Translations under genes and position numbers: made by a program | The notes under the pieces: generated by a model | Database searches by the model: none | What the model saw: the letters and a program-made list of their open reading frames with translations, nothing else | What the model was told of the DNA's origin: nothing | Part shown: positions 53,841 through 62,229 of the stretch, in pieces | Numbering within the stretch: position 1 is the stretch's first letter | How the letters are laid out: every line of letters starts with the position of its first letter | NCBI GenBank assembly: GCA_964352675.1 | Contig: CAYGSN010000003.1 | Location: forward strand, 1-64,000 | Direction of reading: 5' to 3' | DNA from: CAYGSN01 sp964352675 | Lineage (GTDB): Bacteria > Pseudomonadota > Alphaproteobacteria > Micavibrionales > Micavibrionaceae | Length of the DNA: 64,000 bases

Positions 53841-55223
53841 ATGCTCTACCATCTCTACGATTTGCAACATGCCATACTGACACCGCTTCGCCTGAATGCG
53901 GAAGTGGCAAGGATGGTTATGCGTAACCCTTGGAATCCACTGTCCTACACTCAACTGGGGCGGACCGCCGGTGCGGCTGCGGAGATGATCGAGCGCAACA
54001 CAAGGCGTTTTGGAAAACCTAATTTTGGTTTGGACACAACCATAATCGGTGGACGCGAGGTTGAGATTGTAGAAAAAATTATCGTGGAAAAGCCATTTTG
54101 CCGCCTCATGAACTTTCACCGCCGCATTCGCCGCAAAGACCCGAAAGTCTTGCTGGTTTGCCCGATGTCTGGTCATTACGCGACACTTTTGCGCGGTACG
54201 GTGCAAGCTCTCCTGCCTCATCACAACGTCTATGTAACCGATTGGGAAGACGCAAGGCAGGTACCGCTATCCGAGGGCAAATTCAACCTGGATACTTATA
54301 TCAACTATTTGCGAGAATTCCTCTCACTTCTGGGGCCTGATACCCACGTTATCGCGGTTTGCCAGCCAGCGGTTCCCGTTTTGGCTACTGTTTCGCTCAT
54401 GGCTTCAGACAATGATCCGAACCAGCCATTGAGCATGACGTTGATGGGCGGGCCAATTGACACGCGCGTCTCCAAAACCGAAGTGACGGAGCTCGCTGAA
54501 ACCCGGCCTCTTTCATGGTTTGAGCAATCCGTGGTGATGGATGTTCCATTTTATTATCCTGGCGGAAATCGCAAGGTTTATCCTGGTTTCATGCAGCTCA
54601 CAGGCTTTATGTCTATGAACCTGGACCGCCATGTCGGTTCCTATATGCAGTTCTATCAGCACCTTGTTCAGGGTGATGGAGAATCAGCGGAAATGCACCG
54701 CAAGTTCTACAATGAATATTTGTCGGTCATGGATATCCCGGCCGAATTCTATCTGCAAACCGTGGAAACAGTTTTCCAGCGCCACCTGCTGCCGCGTTAT
54801 CAGATGAAATGGCGCGATCCTCAGACGGGTGAATTACAAGATGTTCGGCCTCAGGATATTGGCCACACTGCGCTTTTGACTGTTGAGGGCGAATTGGACG
54901 ATATCTCAGCGCGCGGGCAAACCACGGCGGCGCATGAATTGTGCTATTCTCTGCCCCAGAGCAAACAATTCCACCATTTCCAGCTTGAAACCGGGCATTA
55001 CGGGATTTTCAACGGCGGGCGCTGGCGCGAACATATCATGCCGAGGATCCGCAACTTTATCCGCAAATTTGAAACCGATGTTGATCCGATCCCTAAAGAG
55101 GATCTGGAAAAAACAGGAGATCCTTCACCGGAACGCTATGACCGTGAAAAACACGGCATTGTCGCCATCCGCCGTTATCTGCGTGATCATCGCACTGAAA
55201 ATTACAAGGAGCTGGCAGACTAA
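53841..55223 (+). CDS. phaZ: Intracellular polyhydroxyalkanoate depolymerase
   Basis: 460 residues without a signal peptide. The family signature starts MLYHLYDLQHAILTPLRL; the nucleophile elbow is IAVCQPAVPVLA near 172, with cysteine in place of the usual serine, as in the PhaZa1-type enzymes. The Asp and His are expected near LTVEGELDDISA (about 350) and QLETGHYGIFNG (about 390). It breaks down stored PHB granules. No phaC or phasin is in the window. Confidence 0.92.
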   Translation: MLYHLYDLQHAILTPLRLNAEVARMVMRNPWNPLSYTQLGRTAGAAAEMIERNTRRFGKPNFGLDTTIIGGREVEIVEKIIVEKPFCRLMNFHRRIRRKDPKVLLVCPMSGHYATLLRGTVQALLPHHNVYVTDWEDARQVPLSEGKFNLDTYINYLREFLSLLGPDTHVIAVCQPAVPVLATVSLMASDNDPNQPLSMTLMGGPIDTRVSKTEVTELAETRPLSWFEQSVVMDVPFYYPGGNRKVYPGFMQLTGFMSMNLDRHVGSYMQFYQHLVQGDGESAEMHRKFYNEYLSVMDIPAEFYLQTVETVFQRHLLPRYQMKWRDPQTGELQDVRPQDIGHTALLTVEGELDDISARGQTTAAHELCYSLPQSKQFHHFQLETGHYGIFNGGRWREHIMPRIRNFIRKFETDVDPIPKEDLEKTGDPSPERYDREKHGIVAIRRYLRDHRTENYKELAD

Positions 55224-55229
55224 CGCACC

Positions 55230-55931
55230 ATGTTTGATTTTCCGCACCAAACCGATCTGCCGTCTTACGTGCGCCTCAAAAAGAGCCCGCGAGCGCGGCG
55301 CCTTGCTTTAAGATTGGACAGCAAGGAGCGCGTATTTCATTTGGTGGTGCCGCGCGGCATGAGTATGAAAAAAGCCCAGCTCTTCGCCGAAGAGCATGAC
55401 CGCTGGATGCGCCAGCAGCTCAAGGAACTGCCCGAGCCAATTTATCTGGATGACGGGGCGTCTATCCCTGTCTTCGGCCAATTCCGTAAGATTAATATCT
55501 TTTACGGGCCGGAGCTAAAGCGCACACATATCAACCTCATGCACCGGGAGCTTGAAGTCATCACCAATTTGCAGGATCCCGGCCCACGCATCGTGCGTTT
55601 TCTCAAAGCCCAGGCACGTGAGCAATTTGAAGCACTGGCGCATGAAAAGGCGGAAATGATCGGCAAAAGAATTAAATCCGTAACCGTGCGCGACACGAAA
55701 AGCCGCTGGGGCAGTTGCAGCAGTGATAAATCCCTGTCCTTTTGCTGGCGCCTGATTTTCGCGCCCTATGAGGCGCTGGATTATGTGGTCGCACATGAAG
55801 TCGCGCATCTGCGCTATATGGATCACAGCCCGAAATTCTGGGCGCTATGCCGCGATTTATCTGATGATTTTGTCGAAGGCCAGTACTGGATGCGCAACTA
55901 CGGCGCAGAACTCATGCGCTATACGGTCTAA
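55230..55931 (+). CDS. YgjP/SprT-type metallopeptidase (DUF45)
   Basis: 233 residues, six bases after phaZ. The zinc motif HEVAHLRYMDHSPKFW near residue 190 is intact (H-E-x2-H plus a third histidine). TKSRWGSCSSDKSLSFCWRL is the conserved block before it. No signal peptide, so it is cytoplasmic. Function is generally unassigned; the fold is minigluzincin-like. The end overlaps ruvX by four bases. Confidence 0.88.
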   Translation: MFDFPHQTDLPSYVRLKKSPRARRLALRLDSKERVFHLVVPRGMSMKKAQLFAEEHDRWMRQQLKELPEPIYLDDGASIPVFGQFRKINIFYGPELKRTHINLMHRELEVITNLQDPGPRIVRFLKAQAREQFEALAHEKAEMIGKRIKSVTVRDTKSRWGSCSSDKSLSFCWRLIFAPYEALDYVVAHEVAHLRYMDHSPKFWALCRDLSDDFVEGQYWMRNYGAELMRYTV

Positions 55932-56491
55932 AGGCTTGGACCTGGCTCCGAATCTGATGGATCAGCAGTAGAGCCTCCTTCGAATTTTTCCCTCGCCTTT
56001 CCTAAGGCATCACACGCTCCTTGGAGAATATGCTGCGCGGCCAGTTTATCGATCAGCCCGCTTTCCTTTGCTTTCACACGCGTTTTTCGTTTTTCCACAG
56101 AGCTATCCACAAACTCTTCCACGGTTTTTGTGGATAACCGTTCATCCCATAATGCAATCCAGGGGGCGCTCAACCCCGCTTGCTCACGCAGGAACCGTTC
56201 AAATTCCAGGGCAAAATCCCGCACCGATTGGGCGCGCCGCCCCTCTTCTCCGCCCATATGCACGGGATAGCCAATCACAAAACCGCCAACCTCATATTCC
56301 CGCGCGATATCCATCACGGCCTGCGCGTCCTGCGTGAATTTTCTGCGCCGAACCGTCTGCAGCGGCGTGGCCAACGTTTGATCCGGATTGGATAGCGCCA
56401 GCCCAATGGTGGTCTTCCCAACATCCATCCCCAGCAATGCCACACCGCGCGGGCATTCATCCGCGATTTCTTTTAACAATCCGACGCTCAT
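55928..56491 (-). CDS. ruvX: RuvX/YqgF pre-16S rRNA nuclease
   Basis: 187 residues from the ATG at 56491 (an in-frame TTG exists seven codons upstream). RNase H-like fold: LLGMDVGKTTIGLALSNP near residue 20, then FVIGYPVHMGGEEGRRAQ near 72, with the last acidic residue in LWDERLSTKTVEE near 120. YqgF processes the 16S rRNA 5' end. It is longer than E. coli YqgF (138 residues) through a C-terminal tail. It converges with the metallopeptidase and is divergent from gatC. Confidence 0.9.
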   Translation of the reverse strand: MSVGLLKEIADECPRGVALLGMDVGKTTIGLALSNPDQTLATPLQTVRRRKFTQDAQAVMDIAREYEVGGFVIGYPVHMGGEEGRRAQSVRDFALEFERFLREQAGLSAPWIALWDERLSTKTVEEFVDSSVEKRKTRVKAKESGLIDKLAAQHILQGACDALGKAREKFEGGSTADPSDSEPGPSL

Positions 56492-56573
56492 AAGATTACT
56501 TACAGGTTGCAAGTTAACGTATGCAAGATTATTGTCGTTTTTTTGTCATGCAAAACGAAACGGTTTTACAAAA

Positions 56574-56861
56574 ATGTCTATTACGAAAGATGATGTAAAG
56601 AAAGTAGCCCGCCTTGCCCGGATTGAAATCAAGGATGACAGGCTGGAGCCGATGGCGCAGGAACTCAACGGCATCCTGAAATGGGTTGAGCAGCTTTCCG
56701 AAGTCGATACGGAGAATGTTGAGCCTGTGCGCAGCGTCGTCAACATCCCGTTGGAGCTGCGCGCAGATGAAATCACAGACGGCGATTGCGCGGACAAGGT
56801 CCTGGCCAATGCGCCAGAAGAAACACAGGGATTCTTCGTGGTTCCGAAGGTTGTGGAGTAA
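56574..56861 (+). CDS. gatC: Aspartyl/glutamyl-tRNA amidotransferase subunit C
   Basis: 95 residues from ATG 56574. GatC stabilises GatAB, which amidates Glu-tRNA(Gln) or Asp-tRNA(Asn). The family start block (VKKVARLARIEIKDDRLEPM), ELNGILKWVEQLSEVDTENV and the ending FFVVPKVVE are clear. The open frame extends upstream, but those residues are not conserved. The gene is followed within five bases by gatA. Confidence 0.96.
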   Translation: MSITKDDVKKVARLARIEIKDDRLEPMAQELNGILKWVEQLSEVDTENVEPVRSVVNIPLELRADEITDGDCADKVLANAPEETQGFFVVPKVVE

Positions 56862-56866
56862 GAAAC

Positions 56867-58348
56867 ATGACTGACCTTACCAATCTGACAATCGCCAAAG
56901 CCCTTGAGGGCCTAAAGAAAAAGGACTTCACATCTGTTGAACTCACCCAGGCGCATATTGAGGCCGGTGCGGCAGCGAAAAACCTGAACTGCTATGTCGT
57001 GGAAACGCCGGACCTGGCGCTGGAACAGGCTACTGCGTCTGATGCGCGATACAGCAAGGGCGAATCTCGCCTCCTGGACGGAATTCCAATCGCCATGAAA
57101 GACCTGTTTTGTACCGAAGGCGTGCAAACCACAGCCTCCAGTCATATCCTCGAGGGATTTATTCCGCCTTATGAATCCACCGTAAGCGGCAATCTGAAGC
57201 ATGACGGCGCCGTGATGCTGGGCAAGACCAATCTGGATGAATTCGCCATGGGTTCATCGAACACCACCAGCTATTTCGGCAATGTCATCAACCCCTGGAA
57301 AACCGGGGACGGCAAAGATCTCGTCCCTGGCGGATCTTCCGGCGGTTCGGCCGCAGCCGTGGCCGCACGCATCGCAATGGGGGCAACGGGGACGGATACC
57401 GGCGGCTCCATCCGCCAACCCGCCAGCTTCTGCGGGATTGCCGGAATTAAACCAACTTACGGGCGCTGCTCGCGCTGGGGCGTTGTCGCCTTCGCCTCAT
57501 CTCTGGACCAGGCCGGGCCGTTCGCCCGCACGGTCGAAGACTGCGCCCTGTTGCTGCAATCCATGTCCGGGCACGACCCGAAGGACAGCACCAGCGCGAA
57601 TATCCCCGTTCCGGATTTCCACGCAGCGCTTCAGGGCAACATCAAGGGCATGAAGATTGGAATTCCCAAAGAATACCGCATGGACGGCATGCCGGAAGAA
57701 ATTGAAAAACTCTGGCAACAGGGAGTGGAATGGATCAAAGAGGCAGGCGCCGAACCCGTGGAGGTCAGCCTGCCGCATACAAAATACGCGCTGCCGACCT
57801 ACTACATTATCGCTCCGGCCGAAGCGTCATCCAATCTGGCGCGCTATGACGGTGTGCGCTATGGCTTGCGGGTAGACAGTGACGATCTCACTGAAATGTA
57901 CGAAAAAACCCGCGCCGAAGGTTTTGGTAAAGAGGTACAGCGCCGTATCCTGATCGGTACATATGTCCTGTCCGCCGGGTATTACGATGCATATTACATC
58001 AAGGCGCAAAAAGTCCGCCGCCGCATTCTGGAGGATTTTGATGCCGTTTTCAAAACCTGCGATGCAATCCTGACGCCGACCTGTCCGTCTGCGGCTTTTG
58101 CAATTGGCGAGAATGAGGACGATCCGATCAAGATGTATCTGAATGACATCTTTACCGTCACCGCCAATATTGCGGGTCTGCCCGGCATGTCAGTTCCTGC
58201 GGGGCTGGATGCGAACGGACTGCCTTTAGGCTTACAGATTATCGGTAAAGCCTGGGACGAAGAGACCGTCCTGAAGGTCAGCGATATCGTTGAAAAGGCC
58301 GCTAATTTTAAGGCCCTGCCGCAAATGCTAAGCCAAAAGGCTGCGTAA
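56867..58348 (+). CDS. gatA: Aspartyl/glutamyl-tRNA amidotransferase subunit A
   Basis: 493 residues from ATG 56867. The amidase signature gives the catalytic Lys in IPIAMKDLFCTEG near 80 and the cis-Ser/Ser pair in PGGSSGGSAAAVAA near 155 and TGTDTGGSIRQPASF near 175. GatA hydrolyses glutamine and channels ammonia to GatB. It follows gatC directly; gatB comes after one intervening gene. Confidence 0.97.
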   Translation: MTDLTNLTIAKALEGLKKKDFTSVELTQAHIEAGAAAKNLNCYVVETPDLALEQATASDARYSKGESRLLDGIPIAMKDLFCTEGVQTTASSHILEGFIPPYESTVSGNLKHDGAVMLGKTNLDEFAMGSSNTTSYFGNVINPWKTGDGKDLVPGGSSGGSAAAVAARIAMGATGTDTGGSIRQPASFCGIAGIKPTYGRCSRWGVVAFASSLDQAGPFARTVEDCALLLQSMSGHDPKDSTSANIPVPDFHAALQGNIKGMKIGIPKEYRMDGMPEEIEKLWQQGVEWIKEAGAEPVEVSLPHTKYALPTYYIIAPAEASSNLARYDGVRYGLRVDSDDLTEMYEKTRAEGFGKEVQRRILIGTYVLSAGYYDAYYIKAQKVRRRILEDFDAVFKTCDAILTPTCPSAAFAIGENEDDPIKMYLNDIFTVTANIAGLPGMSVPAGLDANGLPLGLQIIGKAWDEETVLKVSDIVEKAANFKALPQMLSQKAA

Positions 58349-58376
58349 TACAGCACTTTGATGTTAGAATAGCTTT

Positions 58377-59018
58377 ATGCGCGTTTTTTTCTTTCTGACA
58401 ACCCTGATTCTGCTTGCCGCGCCTTCGATAGCCGGGGCGCAGAGCCTGTTCGAGTTCGGGAAATCCTCCGCCCCTCAAACCACCCTCTTCCCCGAAGAAA
58501 AAGGCACGGCAGACGAAGATCAACATCTCTCGCGTTTCTACGAAAACTGCCTGTCTATCCATCAGGACGGCGCTCTGCCGGAATACGGCCAGGAGCAATG
58601 TGCCTGCACCGCGGCGGAAATTAGCCAGTTCATGACACCGGAGAACTTGCAGGCCGTCCCTGAAGACACCACCGAAGGCAATATCCAGGCATCACGGCTT
58701 TATACGCTGGGCTACCTGCCCTGCCTGGAAACCACGGTGCGGCATTTTGTTTACGATGGCTGTATCAACAATCCGGCCTCCTCCTATCAAAAGGAAATCA
58801 AAGTGTTCTGCGGCTGCATGGGCAGCGAGATGGGTGAATTCACCGCGGGCTTGGCAGATTTTTTCCAATCACAAAATTATGATCCTGCGCGGTTCAAGAA
58901 CTATTTTATCCCACGCAACCCGCTGAGCTATTTCATGAGTCTGGAGACGTTCAATATCCAGTACAAATATTACAACCAGCAATGCATGCAGAAGCTGATC
59001 TATAAAACCCCTTCATAA
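58377..59018 (+). CDS. Secreted cysteine-rich hypothetical protein between gatA and gatB
   Basis: 213 residues with a signal peptide (MRVFFFLTTLILLAAPSIAG, cleaved after GAQ or so). The mature protein has eight cysteines in three clusters (ENCLS, EQCACTAAE; LPCLE, DGCINN; VFCGCMGS, QQCMQK), a pattern suited to disulfides in the periplasm. I know no domain for it. It splits the usual gatA-gatB pair and may be lineage-specific. Confidence 0.7.
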   Translation: MRVFFFLTTLILLAAPSIAGAQSLFEFGKSSAPQTTLFPEEKGTADEDQHLSRFYENCLSIHQDGALPEYGQEQCACTAAEISQFMTPENLQAVPEDTTEGNIQASRLYTLGYLPCLETTVRHFVYDGCINNPASSYQKEIKVFCGCMGSEMGEFTAGLADFFQSQNYDPARFKNYFIPRNPLSYFMSLETFNIQYKYYNQQCMQKLIYKTPS

Positions 59019-59053
59019 ACAGTCTGGACAGCGCCCATCAGACCTTTTAACGT

Positions 59054-60538
59054 ATGGCCTTTGAAACACGCAAAAGGCAGGCAGATATGGCACAGCTTAT
59101 CAAAGGGGAAACAGGAGATTGGGAAATTGTAATCGGCATGGAGGTCCATGCGCAGGTTATTGCGAACTCCAAACTTTTCTCCGGGTCATCTGCACAATTC
59201 GGGGCCGAGCCGAATAGCCAGGTCAGTCTGGTAGACGCCGCTATGCCCGGCATGCTACCGGTTTTAAATGAACATGTCGTCGAGCAGGCCGTAAAAACCG
59301 GGCTGGGCCTGAATTCACAGATCAACCTGCATTCTGTTTTTGAGCGCAAGAATTACTTCTACCCCGATCTACCGCAGGGCTACCAGATCTCGCAATTCGA
59401 ACATCCAATTGTCGGCAAGGGCATGATTGAGATCGACCTGCCGGATGGCAGTGTCAAGGAAATCGGCATCACCCGCCTGCATCTGGAACAGGATGCAGGA
59501 AAATCCGTCCACGATCTACATCCAAAGAGGTCTTTCGTGGATCTCAACCGCTCCGGCTGCGCGCTGATGGAAATCGTCTCCGAGCCGGATATACGCGGAC
59601 CCGAAGAGGCCACTGCCTATCTGTCGAAACTGCGCATGATCCTGCAATATCTGGGCACGTGTAACGGCAATATGGATGAGGGTTCCATGCGGGCCGATGT
59701 GAATATCTCTGTGCGCAAACCGGGGGACAAGCTGGGGACACGCGCGGAGATCAAGAACGTAAACTCCGTGAAAGCCGTGCAACAGGCCATTGATTACGAG
59801 GTTCAGCGCCAGATCAACATTATCGAAGGTGGCGGCGAAGTCGTGCAAGAAACCCGTCTTTGGGACCCGGCGAAGCAGGAAACCCGATCTATGCGCTCCA
59901 AGGAAGAGGCCCATGATTACCGCTACTTCCCCGATCCCGACCTGCTGCCGCTGGAGATCAAAAGCGAATGGGTGGAGAAAATCAAACAAACCCTGCCCGA
60001 ATTGCCGGATGAGAAGAAACACCGTTTCATGAATGATTTCGGCCTGAGCCTTTATGATTCCAGCGTTCTGATCGCCGAACGTGTGCGCGCTGATTATTTC
60101 GAGGCCGTCGCCAAAGGCCGGGATGCAAAGCTGGCGGCAAACTGGGTGCTCAACGAATTGCTCGGCGCGCTGAACAAGGACGGAAAATCCATTATCGATT
60201 CCCCAATTACGGCCGAAAACCTGGGCGCATTGATCGATTTGATCGCCGATAACACCATTTCCGGGAAAATCGCCAAGGATGTGTTTTCCGATATGTATGC
60301 AACCGGGAAAGCCCCCGGCGATATCGTTGAGGAAAAGGGGTTGAAGCAAGTGACTGATACCGGCGCGATCGAAGCGATCGTTGATGAGGTTATAGCCGAA
60401 AACCCCGATAACGTTGCGGCCTATAAAGGCGGAAAAGACAAATTATTTGGGTTCTTTGTCGGGCAGGTCATGAAAAAATCCCAGGGCAAGGCCAACCCCG
60501 AAGTGGTCAACACGCTGCTGAAGGAGAAGCTTTCATGA
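59054..60538 (+). CDS. gatB: Aspartyl/glutamyl-tRNA amidotransferase subunit B
   Basis: 494 residues with ATG 59054; ATG 59087 has a better family start (MAQLIKGETGDWEIVIG). The kinase-like domain shows GMEVHAQV near 30, FYPDLPQGYQISQ near 97 and LNRSGCALMEIVSEPDIR region near 160; the C-terminal GatB/YqeY domain binds tRNA. It phosphorylates and amidates misacylated tRNA. Confidence 0.97.
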   Translation: MAFETRKRQADMAQLIKGETGDWEIVIGMEVHAQVIANSKLFSGSSAQFGAEPNSQVSLVDAAMPGMLPVLNEHVVEQAVKTGLGLNSQINLHSVFERKNYFYPDLPQGYQISQFEHPIVGKGMIEIDLPDGSVKEIGITRLHLEQDAGKSVHDLHPKRSFVDLNRSGCALMEIVSEPDIRGPEEATAYLSKLRMILQYLGTCNGNMDEGSMRADVNISVRKPGDKLGTRAEIKNVNSVKAVQQAIDYEVQRQINIIEGGGEVVQETRLWDPAKQETRSMRSKEEAHDYRYFPDPDLLPLEIKSEWVEKIKQTLPELPDEKKHRFMNDFGLSLYDSSVLIAERVRADYFEAVAKGRDAKLAANWVLNELLGALNKDGKSIIDSPITAENLGALIDLIADNTISGKIAKDVFSDMYATGKAPGDIVEEKGLKQVTDTGAIEAIVDEVIAENPDNVAAYKGGKDKLFGFFVGQVMKKSQGKANPEVVNTLLKEKLS

Positions 60539-60762
60539 GCAAACCGCAAAAATATGAATACAAAGTCGGCCTTTACCGCGAAGGGTTGCTCGGCTCCCTC
60601 TTCCTGGCAGGATCAAAAGTGGATCCGCTCCGCTTTTCGGAATTCCTGAACCGCAACGCCGAAGAAGGCTGGGAAGTGGTAACGATGGAACGCGAAAGCC
60701 GCCGGATGTTGTTGTTCTGGAACCGCGAAGCCTTTATGGTCATTCTGAAACGGGAGATTTAA
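60535..60762 (+). CDS. DUF4177-like small protein
   Basis: 75 residues, its ATG overlapping the gatB stop (ATGA). YEYKVGLYREGLLGS and ending LNRNAEEGWEVVTMERESRR followed by LLFWNREAFMVILKR match the DUF4177 pattern of a beta-hairpin protein of about 60-80 residues. Function unknown. Coupled to gatB and the next membrane protein. Confidence 0.75.
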   Translation: MSKPQKYEYKVGLYREGLLGSLFLAGSKVDPLRFSEFLNRNAEEGWEVVTMERESRRMLLFWNREAFMVILKREI

Positions 60763-60764
60763 CC

Positions 60765-60986
60765 ATGAGCCTGAACAAGTTTCTTTTGCTCTCTGTCATC
60801 GGCATGGTCATTTTTGGCGGATTGCTGACTGTTGCGAAAATATGGTTCCCGGTGATGGCCTGGGATACCTATATCAAAGTCATGATGACGCTCGGCCTCC
60901 TTATTCTCGTGGCCGGGCTGGTGATGATTCTGCGCGCCGATCTGGGCGAGCACAAAAAGCTCAAGGATGAGAACTACCTGGACTAA
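60765..60986 (+). CDS. Small two-helix membrane protein
   Basis: 73 residues. Two hydrophobic segments (LLLSVIGMVIFGGLLTVAKI; VMMTLGLLILVAGLVMIL) are joined by a short loop, ending in a charged tail. It starts two bases after the DUF4177-like stop, so it belongs to the gatB transcript. Family unknown. Confidence 0.7.
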   Translation: MSLNKFLLLSVIGMVIFGGLLTVAKIWFPVMAWDTYIKVMMTLGLLILVAGLVMILRADLGEHKKLKDENYLD

Positions 60987-61008
60987 ACCCAGGAACACTC
61001 ACAGAACC

Positions 61009-61116
61009 TTAAACGGCAAAAAAAGCAGTGGTCAGCGTCAAAACCAGAAATGCGCCCAACGACAGGGCAAACATAACCGCACGCACTTCCTGCTGATGCT
61101 TGTTTGAATAATACAT
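61009..61116 (-). CDS. Very small membrane protein (35 residues)
   Basis: An ATG at 61116 opens MYYSNKHQQEVRAVMFALSL and continues GAFLVLTLTTAFFAV before a TAA at 61009-61011. One membrane helix covers about residues 14-34. A GAAAG lies upstream. It is convergent with the 73-residue gene and has no neighbour on its own strand. The ORF is too short for confidence, but the clean helix, start site and position suggest a real micro-protein. Confidence 0.45.
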   Translation of the reverse strand: MYYSNKHQQEVRAVMFALSLGAFLVLTLTTAFFAV

Positions 61117-61259
61117 CTTTCAATCTCGCAATTTTGTTTTGAGTTGTATTATTTCTAGCAAGCTATACTTAAGATTACAAGTCTGGATTTTTCTGTAGGA
61201 ATCAAAACTTATATTGATTAACGCGGCAAAATCCGTAGAGTAGCTTTTTATAGTGATCA

Positions 61260-61352
61260 GGAGACGTGGCCGAGTGGCTGAAGGCAACGGTTTGCTAAAT
61301 CGTCATACGCTCAAAAGGCGTATCGAGGGTTCGAATCCCTCCGTCTCCGCCA
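61260..61352 (+). tRNA. tRNA-Ser (anticodon GCU)
   Basis: The sequence folds as a class II tRNA: GGAGACG (61260-61266) pairs with CGTCTCC (61342-61348), the anticodon loop TTGCTAA carries GCT (61294-61296), a long variable arm follows, the T-loop is GTTCGAATC and CCA is encoded (61350-61352). It reads AGC and AGU codons. Confidence 0.97.
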
Positions 61353-61415
61353 TTAACCCAGAGCGTCTAAATTCGGAACGCCCAGTGGGGTAAGAATTTT
61401 GAAGTAAGATTTACA

Positions 61416-62111
61416 ATGAAAACCATAGGCCTTATAGGCGGTCTGAGCTGGGAATCTAGCGCCGAATATTACCGCATCATTAACCAGTCGATTCAAAAAA
61501 GGCTGGGCGGGGTTCATTCAGCCAAAATTGTGATGCATTCTTTTGATTTTGAAGAAATCAAAGAGCTGCAACATCAGGAAAAGTGGCCGGAATTAACGCA
61601 GTGCATGATAGAGGCCGCGCAAAATCTAAAAAATGCCGGAGCTGATTTTGTAGTCATTTGTTCCAACACCATGCACAAAATGGCTGGTGATATCAGCACC
61701 GCCGTGAATATTCCGCTTCTGCATATCGCCGATCCGACGGGACAAAATATTGTCGAATCCCGACTTTCCACAATTTTACTTTTGGGAACGGATTTCACAA
61801 TGACGCATGATTTTTACAAAGGACGTTTGAAAGATAAATTTGGGCTTCAGGTTCTCATACCGGACGATGCGGATCGCGCCATTGTTCACGGAACGATTTA
61901 TAATGAACTTGTAAAAGGTGTAATAAATCCGTCATCAAGAGAAGAATTTAAAAGGGTGATCGATCAAGCTGTTCATCACGGTGCAGAAGGCGTAATCCTT
62001 GGCTGTACGGAAATCATGCTCCTCGTTAAGCCGGATGACAGTTCTGTTCCAGTTTTTGATACAACGACTTTGCATGCCGAGAACGCAGCATCACTCTCTC
62101 TGCAGCCTTAA
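61416..62111 (+). CDS. Aspartate/glutamate racemase family protein
   Basis: 231 residues. The two catalytic cysteines are in VVICSNTMHKMAGD (near 85) and VILGCTEIMLLVKP (near 195), with the N-terminal IGLIGGLSWESSAEYYRIIN typical of the RacX/YgeA subgroup. Such enzymes interconvert D- and L-amino acids without a cofactor. The substrate cannot be fixed from sequence. It starts 63 bases after the tRNA and has no visible operon partner. Confidence 0.88.
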   Translation: MKTIGLIGGLSWESSAEYYRIINQSIQKRLGGVHSAKIVMHSFDFEEIKELQHQEKWPELTQCMIEAAQNLKNAGADFVVICSNTMHKMAGDISTAVNIPLLHIADPTGQNIVESRLSTILLLGTDFTMTHDFYKGRLKDKFGLQVLIPDDADRAIVHGTIYNELVKGVINPSSREEFKRVIDQAVHHGAEGVILGCTEIMLLVKPDDSSVPVFDTTTLHAENAASLSLQP

Positions 62112-62229
62112 TTTTTCATCTGCTCGCAACCTAGAAAGATACAGGCTAACCCGGTCGTGTCTTTTTTGCTTTGCTCTTACTTTTAATCTGTCCCTTCGCG
62201 CCTTAAATCATTTATGTTACCTTTGATTC

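Noticed and set aside
56104..56136. Inverted repeat TATCCACAAA ... TTTGTGGATA with DnaA-box-like arms
   Set aside because: It lies inside the ruvX coding sequence, where the residues fit the family; a single pair of boxes is not enough for an origin.
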